DNA from: an uncultured Microbacteriaceae bacterium | GTDB taxonomy: Bacteria; Actinomycetota; Actinomycetes; Actinomycetales; Microbacteriaceae | DNA: 5,883 nucleotides | Reading direction: 5' to 3' | Assembly (NCBI GenBank): GCA_903882245.1 | Contig: CAIRWJ010000154.1 | Location: forward strand, 1 to 5,883 | Program-made: the position numbers and the translations under genes | In this document: positions 1-5,741 of the stretch, one piece after another | Layout: each line of letters begins with the position of its first letter | Numbering within the stretch: the first letter of the stretch is position 1 | The notes under the pieces: model-generated | What the model was told of the DNA's origin: nothing | The model's input: the letters and a program-made list of their open reading frames with translations, nothing else | The model's database searches: none

Positions 1-210
1 GATCGAATCATCTTCGAAGTCATCAGTGCGTTCGGAACGGTGGGATTGTCCACCGGGATCACCGCAAATCTGTCCGACCCCGCGCTGATCAACCTCATGT
101 TGCTCATGATTGTCGGTCGTCTCGGGCCGCTGACACTGAGCACCGCTCTCCTCTTGACTCACCGCCCTAAACTGTACGAGTTCCCGAAAGAGAGGCCCAT
201 CCTTGGTTAA
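1..210 (+). CDS. ktrB: KtrB/TrkH family potassium channel subunit, C-terminal part (5' end outside window)
   Basis: This is the membrane-embedded, ion-conducting subunit of a Ktr/Trk K+ uptake system. Only the last 69 residues are present, open from base 1 to TAA at 208-210. Residues 9-19 read SAFGTVGLSTG, the pore-loop signature of the fourth (D) repeat of the family's selectivity filter. Residues 29-52 form a hydrophobic helix containing GRLGPLT. Its arginine (R40) matches the conserved arginine of the final transmembrane helix that faces the pore in KtrB/TrkH. The short hydrophilic end (residues 53-69) is typical of the family's cytoplasmic C-terminus. The stop overlaps the start of the next gene, ktrA, by 8 nt, which is the usual channel/regulator pairing. 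Whether it is closer to KtrB or TrkH needs the missing N-terminal part. Family assignment is firm; the subfamily is inferred from the small single-RCK partner encoded next to it. Confidence 0.93.
   Translation, partial: DRIIFEVISAFGTVGLSTGITANLSDPALINLMLLMIVGRLGPLTLSTALLLTHRPKLYEFPKERPILG
187..195 (+). promoter_or_regulatory. Ribosome binding site that fixes the TTG start of ktrA
   Basis: AAAGAGAGG lies inside the end of ktrB and ends 7 nt before the TTG at 203. It supports that non-ATG start, since no ATG or GTG lies in frame before the GLGRFG nucleotide-binding loop. Confidence 0.6.
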
Positions 211-883
211 GCGCATAACTACTGGTCCGCGAAAAAACGTCCGCAACGTCGCCGTCTTTGGGCTCGGCCGTTTTGGAAGTGCACTCGCGGTTGAACTTGT
301 CGAGATCGGAATCGAGGTGCTGGGGATAGAGACCGACGAGGACCGTGTCCAGCGTCACAACGGATTGTTGACGAAAGTCGTCCGCGTTGACCCCGGTGTC
401 AACGAAGCACTCGAGCAACTCAATGTTAAGGAATACGACGTGTGTGTCATTGCGATCGGCTCCGACATTCTCGCGAGCATCCTGACCGCCGCCTACCTCA
501 CCAAAATTGGGGTCAAAGAGATTTGGGCAAAAGCCACTTCACGCGAACACGGCGAAATCTTGGAGCAAGTCGGGGTTCACCACGTGGTTTACCCCGAGAA
601 CGACATGGGCCGCCGCGTCGCCCACCAGGTCAAGGGATCGACGGACTTCATCGAAGTCGACGAGACCTACGTCATCATCAAGACGACGGCAAACCAGCAC
701 ATCATCGGAACCCGCCTCGGGGATTCCGAGATTCGAAAACGATACGGCGTAACGGTTATGGCGGTCAAGCGGGGCAAAGGGACCTGGGTCAACGCCGACA
801 GCGACACGATCGTTGCCGAACATGACGAGGTCTTGGTGGCGGGACCGACCAAGGAAGCAGAACAGTTCGGTCTGCTCAACTAA
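203..883 (+). CDS. ktrA: KtrA/TrkA family potassium uptake regulatory subunit (RCK protein)
   Basis: This is the cytoplasmic gating ring subunit that binds nucleotides and opens or closes the KtrB channel. It has 226 residues, the normal size for a single-RCK KtrA. An RCK_N Rossmann fold covers about residues 14-136: beta strand plus GLGRFG at 20-25, the acidic residue at the end of strand 2 (E43, in VLGIE) for ribose binding, AIGSD at 84-88, and PENDMG at 131-136. R23 and E132 align by spacing with B. subtilis KtrA R16 and E125, residues described in ATP gamma-phosphate sensing and cation binding. An RCK_C domain follows, about residues 140-224. The start is TTG at 203, chosen because of the AAAGAGAGG sequence 7 nt upstream and the 8-nt overlap with ktrB, which implies translational coupling. 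It is likely co-transcribed with ktrB, and perhaps with the peptidase gene 24 nt downstream. Confidence 0.95.
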   Translation: MVKRITTGPRKNVRNVAVFGLGRFGSALAVELVEIGIEVLGIETDEDRVQRHNGLLTKVVRVDPGVNEALEQLNVKEYDVCVIAIGSDILASILTAAYLTKIGVKEIWAKATSREHGEILEQVGVHHVVYPENDMGRRVAHQVKGSTDFIEVDETYVIIKTTANQHIIGTRLGDSEIRKRYGVTVMAVKRGKGTWVNADSDTIVAEHDEVLVAGPTKEAEQFGLLN

Positions 884-897
884 AAACGCCTATCAAC

Positions 898-902
898 AGG
901 AG
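898..902 (+). promoter_or_regulatory. Ribosome binding site that decides the pepO start
   Basis: AGGAG ends 5 nt before the ATG at 908. An in-frame GTG begins at 902, the last base of this site. That GTG would overlap its own Shine-Dalgarno sequence and have no other one, so ATG 908 is preferred. Confidence 0.7.
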
Positions 903-907
903 TGGCT

Positions 908-2857
908 ATGACAACGTCTGGAATTGAAATTGACGAACGCGACGACACAATTCGTCCCGCCGACGATTTGTACCGCCACATCAATGAACGCTGGATTGAG
1001 CGGACGCCGATCCCCGAAGATCGCGCCCGATACGGTTCGTTCCACGTTCTTGCTGAAGAGGCCGAAAAGGCCGTCCGCGTAATTATCGAAGAGTGCCAGT
1101 CGGCGGATGAAGGCACAGAGGCCCGTAAAGTTGGAGATCTGTATGCGAGTTTCATGGATGTCGACACTGTCAACGCGCTCGGCGCTTCACCCCTGAAGCC
1201 CCTCCTGCACCGCGTCGACCGCGTGGGAAGCTTGGCCGAGTTCATGTCAGCGCTGGGGGAGTTTGAGCGAGACGGTATCGGCTCGTTTGTGTCGATGTGG
1301 GTCGACAACGACCCGGGCGACCCAGAGCGTTACCTCGCCTTCGTCGAGCAGAGTGGAATTGGACTGCCTGATGAATCGTACTTCCGCGACGAGACCTTCG
1401 CGTCGATTCGAGAAGCGTACCGAGGGCACCTAGAAAGAATGTTTGCGATTTCTGGTTTGTCTGACGCCGCAGACCGCGCGGCGCGTGTCTATTCAATCGA
1501 AGAAAAGTTTGCGGCCGTCCACTGGGACAACGTGAAGACGCGTGACACGCATGCGACGTACAACCTGGTGGGATGGGACGAGTTCGCCACATCGCTTGGC
1601 CCAATCGCCGCGCCGTGGCGCGACGCTCTTGGTGTCGCGGACAACGTTTTTGCCGAACTGGTTGTGCGCGAACCCTCCTTCATCGAAGGTGCTCGTGCGA
1701 TCCTCGAGTCTTCCGACCTTGAGTCACTGACCGACTGGTTGCGCTGGCAGGTCATTCATGGACTTGCTCCTTACCTTTCCTCAGAATTCGTCGACGAGAA
1801 CTTCGCGTTCTACGGAACGACTCTGTCGGGCACTCCGCAACTGCGTGACCGTTGGAAGCGGGCAGTTGGTTTTGTTGAGGGAGGCCTCGGCGAAGCAGTG
1901 GGCAAAATTTACGTTGAGCGACATTTTCCGCCGGCGGCGAAAACACAGATGGACTTGCTTATCGCGAATCTCATCGAGGCGTACCGCGAATCGATTTCGA
2001 ACCTCGAGTGGATGAGCGACGAGACAAAGGCGCGAGCGCTCGAGAAGCTTGATAAATTCACCCCCAAGATTGGCTATCCGGTTCGCTGGCGCGATTATTC
2101 GTCGGTTCAGGTCACGGCGGACGACCTCGTGGGAAACATGTTCACCATCGCTCGATTCGATTTTGCGCGCGAGTTGGGCAAGGTTGGAAAACCGCTCGAC
2201 CGTGACGAATGGTTCATGTTGCCCCAAACAGTGAACGCGTATTACAACCCCGGCTTCAACGAAATAGTCTTTCCCGCCGCAATTCTGCAGTACCCGTTCT
2301 TCGTTGCCGAGCGTGACGCAGCGGCAAACTATGGTGCAATCGGGGCCGTCATCGGGCACGAGCTCGGGCACGGTTTTGACGACCAAGGAAGCGAATTCGA
2401 CGGTGACGGACGCTTGTCGAATTGGTGGAGTGATGTCGACCGCGCGCGGTTCACGGAACGCACTAAAGCGCTGATCGACCAGTACAACGCGCTGGAACCT
2501 CGAGCCCTTCCGGGTCACACGGTCAACGGCGAATTGACGATTGGCGAAAACATTGGCGACCTTGGCGGGCTGAGCATCGCCTGGAAGGCGTACCTGCTGT
2601 CATTGAATGGCGCCGAGCCGCCCCTCGTCGACGGAATGACCGGCGCGGAACGATTCTTCTTGTCGTGGGCGCAGGCATGGAGGCAATCCGCACGCGACGA
2701 AGAGGCCCTCAGACTTCTCGCGATTGATCCTCACTCGCCACCCGAGTTCCGATGCAACCAAATTGTTAGAAACTTAGACGTTTTCCATGAGACGTTCGGC
2801 GTCACGTCAGGCGATCCGATGTGGCTCGACCCAGCCGAGCGCGTAACGATTTGGTGA
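908..2857 (+). CDS. pepO: M13 family zinc metallopeptidase (PepO/neprilysin type), cytoplasmic
   Basis: This zinc endopeptidase is expected to cleave short peptides. It has 649 residues from ATG 908. The N-terminal Peptidase_M13_N domain opens with DDLYRHINERW (about residues 18-28). The catalytic domain carries VNAYYNP from residue 442, HELGH at 484-488 (two zinc histidines and the catalytic glutamate), GENIGDLGG with zinc ligand E547 and D551, and DPHSPPEFR with H609 and R615. It ends in the typical C-terminal tryptophan (RVTIW). The 63-residue distance from H484 to E547 equals that in neprilysin (H583 to E646), so the active site is intact. No signal peptide or membrane anchor is present: the N-terminus is polar and acidic. 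It should therefore act in the cytosol, unlike neprilysin itself, or leave by a route not visible here. It follows ktrA by 24 nt with no visible terminator, so read-through is plausible, but no functional link to K+ transport is known. The physiological substrate is unknown. Confidence 0.95.
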   Translation: MTTSGIEIDERDDTIRPADDLYRHINERWIERTPIPEDRARYGSFHVLAEEAEKAVRVIIEECQSADEGTEARKVGDLYASFMDVDTVNALGASPLKPLLHRVDRVGSLAEFMSALGEFERDGIGSFVSMWVDNDPGDPERYLAFVEQSGIGLPDESYFRDETFASIREAYRGHLERMFAISGLSDAADRAARVYSIEEKFAAVHWDNVKTRDTHATYNLVGWDEFATSLGPIAAPWRDALGVADNVFAELVVREPSFIEGARAILESSDLESLTDWLRWQVIHGLAPYLSSEFVDENFAFYGTTLSGTPQLRDRWKRAVGFVEGGLGEAVGKIYVERHFPPAAKTQMDLLIANLIEAYRESISNLEWMSDETKARALEKLDKFTPKIGYPVRWRDYSSVQVTADDLVGNMFTIARFDFARELGKVGKPLDRDEWFMLPQTVNAYYNPGFNEIVFPAAILQYPFFVAERDAAANYGAIGAVIGHELGHGFDDQGSEFDGDGRLSNWWSDVDRARFTERTKALIDQYNALEPRALPGHTVNGELTIGENIGDLGGLSIAWKAYLLSLNGAEPPLVDGMTGAERFFLSWAQAWRQSARDEEALRLLAIDPHSPPEFRCNQIVRNLDVFHETFGVTSGDPMWLDPAERVTIW

Positions 2858-2894
2858 ACAGTGCACCGCGCACCTGAAAAACACACTCAATCGG

Positions 2895-2923
2895 TTTTCG
2901 CCTTCGCTAATCAGGGTTAGGCT
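2895..2923 (+). promoter_or_regulatory. Candidate promoter for the ytxH-like/holin/DUF3618/hemD run
   Basis: The 99-nt gap after pepO is the only intergenic space on this strand large enough for a promoter. TAGGCT (2918-2923) resembles the actinobacterial -10 form TANNNT. TTTTCG (2895-2900) lies 17 nt upstream as a poor -35. A second AT-rich option, TATTTAAT, overlaps from 2923. A start near 2930 would give a leader of roughly 27 nt before the GTG at 2957. This is inferred from consensus only. Confidence 0.4.
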
Positions 2924-2943
2924 ATTTAATCTCAAAGGCATAC

Positions 2944-2950
2944 AAGGGGG
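2944..2950 (+). promoter_or_regulatory. Strong ribosome binding site for the YtxH-like gene
   Basis: AAGGGGG ends 6 nt before GTG 2957. This decides the GTG start, as no ATG precedes the hydrophobic N-terminus in frame. Confidence 0.65.
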
Positions 2951-2956
2951 TTCACA

Positions 2957-3301
2957 GTGCGTGGGAAAATTCTTTTGGTACTCGGTCTCGGTATTGGCTA
3001 TGTCCTCGGCACTCGTGATGGACGTGCTCGATACAACCAGATGAAGAACGCAGCACTCAAGGTGTGGAACGACCCACGAGTGCAGGAGCAGGTTTCTGCC
3101 GCGACGGAATTCGTCAAGGAGAACGCCCCCGAGGTTGCGTCAGCTGTTTCTGTCAATGTCAAGAAGATCGCGGAGCGCGTCGAGGCAGCCCGTTCAGTCA
3201 AGCCGCCCACAAAACGCGCAACCACGGTGCGAAAGCCGTCGTCCACGCCAGCGTCGAAAAAGACGACTCCATCAGCACCCACCTCTAAACCGAAGAAGTA
3301 A
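2957..3301 (+). CDS. YtxH-like small membrane protein with basic Lys/Pro/Ser/Thr tail
   Basis: Function unknown. The protein has 114 residues and three visible parts. Residues 4-19 form a short hydrophobic segment with glycines at 10, 12, 14 and 18 (a glycine zipper), followed by TRDGRARY. That pattern is recurrent in YtxH-like proteins and in an actinobacterial hypothetical family that typically reads GYVLGxRxGRxRY. Residues 27-78 are predicted amphipathic helix, including KVWNDPRVQEQVSAA. Residues 79-114 form a low-complexity tail rich in Lys, Pro, Ser and Thr, with 11 basic and no acidic residues. The start is GTG 2957 with AAGGGGG 6 nt before it. It is the first gene of a tight run ending in hemD, 6 nt ahead of the Holin-X gene. 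The membrane segment is short for a full span but fits the family. The tail resembles histone-H1-like basic tails, so contact with DNA, RNA, teichoic acid-like polymers or acidic lipids is possible, but this is conjecture. Confidence 0.82.
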   Translation: MRGKILLVLGLGIGYVLGTRDGRARYNQMKNAALKVWNDPRVQEQVSAATEFVKENAPEVASAVSVNVKKIAERVEAARSVKPPTKRATTVRKPSSTPASKKTTPSAPTSKPKK

Positions 3302-3307
3302 CCGCTT

Positions 3308-3706
3308 ATGGCGAAAGACGCGAAAACGCGTGGTTTTTTTCGGTTGCTGGCAGATCTGCCACGCGAGCTCAGCGATTTAGTTCGTGCCGAAATTCGCTTG
3401 CTTCAATCCGAATTTGCGGGAAAGTTGCGCGCTGCCGGCATTGGTATTGGCTGGGTGACGCTGGGTGTGACAATGGTTTCCATGTTCCTGACGATGCTCG
3501 TCGTCGCCCTCATTCTCGGTTTGGCTGAATTCATGCCGGCATGGGCAGCCGCACTAACTGTTGCCGCCGCCGCGCTGGTCGGTGGCGTCGCATTTATCGC
3601 GCTGGGTGTCGCGTCGATTCGCAAAGGTTTTACTCCGTTCGAATCGGTCGACCAAATTGCGAAGGATTTCCGAAACTTGGGGAAGGGGGCAACCGATGGC
3701 AAATGA
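3308..3706 (+). CDS. Holin-X / phage holin superfamily III family membrane protein
   Basis: This small integral membrane protein of 132 residues belongs to the family annotated as actinobacterial Holin-X (phage holin superfamily III). An amphipathic N-terminal helix at about 16-43 carries LVRAEIRLLQSEF, the family's characteristic (L)VRxEIxLxxxE pattern. Two membrane segments follow at about 45-73 and 78-104, joined by the short EFMPAW turn, and then a charged C-terminal tail (105-132). The family is widespread on actinobacterial chromosomes away from prophages. No endolysin, terminase or other phage gene is nearby, so the name holin should not be read as a lysis function. The start is ATG 3308, 6 nt after the previous stop. 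The only upstream Shine-Dalgarno-like sequence is weak (GAAGAAG, 3292-3298), suggesting re-initiation by ribosomes leaving the YtxH-like gene. Codons 4-11 encode a terminator-like hairpin and T tract. The gene overlaps the DUF3618-like gene by 11 nt. Confidence 0.88.
   Translation: MAKDAKTRGFFRLLADLPRELSDLVRAEIRLLQSEFAGKLRAAGIGIGWVTLGVTMVSMFLTMLVVALILGLAEFMPAWAAALTVAAAALVGGVAFIALGVASIRKGFTPFESVDQIAKDFRNLGKGATDGK
3318..3340 (+). terminator. Terminator-like hairpin with T tract inside the start of the Holin-X gene
   Basis: ACGCG (3318-3322), loop AAAA (3323-3326) and CGCGT (3327-3331) form a perfect 5-bp stem, four pairs of which are G-C. GG and seven T residues (3334-3340) follow. The shape is that of an intrinsic terminator or attenuator on the plus strand, but the stem is short and two bases separate it from the T run. 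It lies 10-32 nt after the ATG of the Holin-X gene and 17 nt after the YtxH-like stop. Translating ribosomes would melt it, so if active it would act when translation of the Holin-X gene fails to start. It could also be chance: GGT TTT TTT simply encodes Gly-Phe-Phe. Confidence 0.35.
3679..3689 (+). promoter_or_regulatory. Purine-rich ribosome binding site for the DUF3618-like gene
   Basis: GGGGAAGGGGG lies within the last codons of the Holin-X gene and ends 6 nt before ATG 3696. It fixes that start over longer in-frame possibilities that run back through the Holin-X gene. Confidence 0.7.
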
Positions 3707-3929
3707 GCGTCAGAAAATCGCCGCGGACATCGCGGCACGACGCGAACAATTCCAGAAGTCTGTTTCCGAACTCGAGAACAAACTTGATCTGACGGAACAA
3801 CGCAAGATTCTGAGCGAACGTGTCGCGGGATCGTTCCAAGCAAACCCCGTGCCATGGTTGGTCGGTGCAGGAATTCTCGGAGTCATTGTCGTCAGTTCAA
3901 TCGCATGGGCGGTCTTTGGGGATGACTGA
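3696..3929 (+). CDS. DUF3618-like small coiled-coil membrane protein
   Basis: Function unknown. The protein has 77 residues from ATG 3696. Residues 3-46 form a charged, helix/coiled-coil-prone segment in which IAADIAARREQFQKSVSELENKLD resembles the DUF3618 pattern (an Ile-Glu-x-Thr/Arg-Arg-like opening, then a LxxKLD-type end). Residues 53-74 form one transmembrane helix (VPWLVGAGILGVIVVSSIAW), followed by a short FGDD end. A cytosolic coiled coil with a C-terminal membrane anchor is the likely topology. DUF3618 proteins commonly sit beside Holin-X family genes in actinobacteria, so the pair probably acts together at the membrane. The 11-nt overlap with the Holin-X gene and 8-nt overlap with hemD imply translational coupling on both sides. 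A start further upstream in the same frame would run deep into the Holin-X gene and is rejected in favour of the strong GGGGAAGGGGG site. Confidence 0.85.
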   Translation: MANERQKIAADIAARREQFQKSVSELENKLDLTEQRKILSERVAGSFQANPVPWLVGAGILGVIVVSSIAWAVFGDD

Positions 3930-4719
3930 TTTTGCAATTCGCGAGGTGAGCCCAACTGCGAGTATCCCCGTGATTCGTCGGCTCGGCGACCAGACGGTGT
4001 TGATTCCCCGCGGTGGACGATTCGCAGAGGACATCACAAACCTCCTCACAACTCTCGGTGCGCGAACGGTCGTGGCGCCCGTCGTCAACTTTGCCTCTGC
4101 TGATGACGCCAGCGCACTTCAGACAGAATTCGACGCCCTCGCTTCGGGGACGTACGACTGGATTGTCCTGACGAGCGCGACGACCGTTGACGTCTTACAA
4201 CATCACAAGGTCGAAATCCCCGAGAGCACTCGTGTTGCTGCGATTGGTGAAACGACGGCCCAAGCGTTGTCGTTCGCGAACATTCGTGTTGATTTTGTTC
4301 CGCCGACCGATAACTCGTCGCGCGGTTTCATCAACGCGCTACCCAAGGGCTTTATCGAGTCAACGATTCTTGTTCCGCACTCGGAAACATCGGAACCCAT
4401 TCTCGCCGCAGGATTTGACGAGCGCGGAATCAATGCAACTTTTGTTTCTGCCTACCGAACCGTCGGGGTCCCGGTCTCGGAGGACGTCCGCGCTCGAGTT
4501 CACTCGGGGGATATCACCGCAATCCTCGTGAGTTCGGGAAGTGTCGCGCGACAACTTGCCGAGCAACTCAGTCCAATACCAGAATCAACCGCCGTCATTT
4601 GCATCGGACCCCGAACCGCGTTTGACGCGCAGCAGGCAGGTTTGGCCGTGTCGCACACAGCCGTGGAACGCAGCAACGAGGCGCTCATTGACGCTTTGCT
4701 GGAATTCCGAGACGCCTAA
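3922..4719 (+). CDS. hemD: Uroporphyrinogen-III synthase
   Basis: This cytosolic enzyme cyclises hydroxymethylbilane to uroporphyrinogen III with inversion of ring D, the branch point to haem, sirohaem and cobalamin. It has 265 residues, normal for HemD. The two-lobed family pattern is visible: TVLIPRGG at 25-32 (first strand), YDWIVLTSATTVDVL at 78-92, VAAIGETTAQAL at 105-116, TILVPHSETSEPILAAGFDERG at 148-169, AYRTV at 177-181 with the tyrosine (Y178) that aligns with the conserved active-site region, ILVSSGSVARQL at 201-212, and VICIGPRTAFDAQQAGL at 225-241. The start is ATG 3922, which overlaps the DUF3618-like stop by 8 nt (GATGACTGA). No good separate Shine-Dalgarno is present, so coupled initiation is inferred. 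About 22 residues precede the first core strand. An internal GTG at 3970 has no ribosome binding site at usable distance. No hemC, hemB or hemE gene is in the window. The stop overlaps that of convergent pfkA. Confidence 0.9.
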   Translation: MTDFAIREVSPTASIPVIRRLGDQTVLIPRGGRFAEDITNLLTTLGARTVVAPVVNFASADDASALQTEFDALASGTYDWIVLTSATTVDVLQHHKVEIPESTRVAAIGETTAQALSFANIRVDFVPPTDNSSRGFINALPKGFIESTILVPHSETSEPILAAGFDERGINATFVSAYRTVGVPVSEDVRARVHSGDITAILVSSGSVARQLAEQLSPIPESTAVICIGPRTAFDAQQAGLAVSHTAVERSNEALIDALLEFRDA

Positions 4720-5741
4720 CCAAACAACAGCGCGGCCTCGGACCAGCGGGCGTCAGGGACGGTTTTGAGTTGGCCGAGAGCTGACTCGAAGGTTGTGGTG
4801 ACGATGTCGGTTCCGCGAAGGGCAACCAGCGCTCCCCAGCCGCCCTCAGAGATAACACGCACTGCGTTCATCCCAAAGCGGGTGGCGAGAACTCTGTCGA
4901 ACGCCGACGGGGTCCCACCGCGCTGGATGTGACCGAGCGTGGTTGCACGAGTCTCAATGCCCGTCGCCTCTTCGATCAGGGGAGCAAGCATTTCGCCGAT
5001 TCCGCCAAGTCGAGGTCGACCGAACGCATCGAGCCCTCGCTCACTGTGCGCGTCATCCATCGTGTCCAAGAGGAATCCTTCGGCAACACAGACAAGCGGT
5101 GCGCGACCGCGCTCGTAGGCGGATTTGACCCAACCAACAATTTCGTCGAGAGACGTTTTGCGCTCGGGAATCAGGATTGCGTGAGCACCCGCTGCCATCC
5201 CCGAATGTAGAGCAATCCAGCCAACATGGCGCCCCATGACTTCTGCGACCATGCACCGATGGTGTGAGTCACCGGTCGTACGGAGGCGATCCATGGAATC
5301 GGTGGCAATGTTGACCGCGGTGTCAAACCCGAACGTGTAATCGGTGGCAGAAAGATCGTTGTCCACTGTCTTGGGGACACCAACAATCTTGATTCCTGCC
5401 TCGGACAGGCGATTCGCCGCCGCGAGAGTACCCTCGCCACCGATGACCAACAGACCATCCATTCCCGCGTCGGCCATGACCTGGTTTATGCGGTCAATGC
5501 CGCCATTGTCTTCGAACGGATTTGTTCGAGAAGAACCGAGAATCGTTCCGCCCATCTTGCCGATTCCCTTGACATCCGCGCGTTCAAGTTTTTGAAAGTC
5601 GGCGTTGACCAAGCCGCGCCAACCGTCTCTGATACCAATGAAGGACATCCCGTAGTGACGTTCGCCGTTGAGCACAGCGCCACGGATGACGGCATTGAGA
5701 CCAGGGGCATCGCCGCCTGAAGTGAGGACTCCGATTCGCAT
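4716..5741 (-). CDS. pfkA: 6-phosphofructokinase (actinobacterial Gly104/Lys124 type)
   Basis: This enzyme phosphorylates fructose 6-phosphate to fructose 1,6-bisphosphate in glycolysis. It has 341 residues, starting with the canonical MRIGVLTSGGDAPG. Residues with E. coli-like numbering are: nucleotide loop SGGDAPG (8-14), GGEGT (101-105) with G104, PKTVDND (123-129) with catalytic D127, R162, MGR (169-171) and EGF (221-223). LGHIQRGG (269-276) carries the fructose-phosphate binding H271 and R274. G104 marks an ATP-type phosphoryl donor site, whereas K124 is shared with pyrophosphate-dependent enzymes. This mixture is known from Streptomyces-type ATP-dependent PFKs, so ATP use is the better guess, but donor choice is not certain. 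E103 replaces the usual aspartate of GGDGS, as is common in this clade. The only upstream Shine-Dalgarno-like sequence is GAGAA (complement of about 5749-5753), 8 nt away and weak. The gene is convergent with hemD and divergent from the gene at 5779. Confidence 0.96.
   Translation of the reverse strand: MRIGVLTSGGDAPGLNAVIRGAVLNGERHYGMSFIGIRDGWRGLVNADFQKLERADVKGIGKMGGTILGSSRTNPFEDNGGIDRINQVMADAGMDGLLVIGGEGTLAAANRLSEAGIKIVGVPKTVDNDLSATDYTFGFDTAVNIATDSMDRLRTTGDSHHRCMVAEVMGRHVGWIALHSGMAAGAHAILIPERKTSLDEIVGWVKSAYERGRAPLVCVAEGFLLDTMDDAHSERGLDAFGRPRLGGIGEMLAPLIEEATGIETRATTLGHIQRGGTPSAFDRVLATRFGMNAVRVISEGGWGALVALRGTDIVTTTFESALGQLKTVPDARWSEAALLFG

Noticed and set aside
1781..2518. Long open frame (245 codons) on the minus strand, antisense to pepO
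   Set aside because: It lies wholly inside the well-conserved M13 catalytic region, has no recognisable motif, and is expected from strong third-position GC bias opposite a real gene.
2862..2903. Possible terminator after pepO (GTGC-ACCGC-GCAC, or the A-rich/T-rich GAAAAAC...GGTTTTC pairing)
   Set aside because: The first stem has only 4 bp and is followed by A rather than T residues on the plus strand. The second is AT-rich with a mismatch and lacks a clean T tract after it. Neither supports a terminator call.
3332..3343. T TTT TTT heptamer in the phase of a -1 slippery site in the Holin-X gene
   Set aside because: A shift would give a product unlike any family after only 11 codons. The zero frame encodes a full normal-length protein, so the T run is better explained by Phe-Phe codons or the hairpin.
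3308..3706. Prophage remnant or lysis cassette suggested by the holin family name
   Set aside because: No endolysin, integrase, terminase or structural gene lies nearby. Flanking genes are housekeeping, and this holin family is common on actinobacterial chromosomes outside prophages.
3403..3855. 150-codon minus-strand open frame across the Holin-X and DUF3618-like genes
   Set aside because: It is antisense to two genes with clear ribosome binding sites and family patterns, and its translation is low-complexity Ala/Thr/Pro with no domain.
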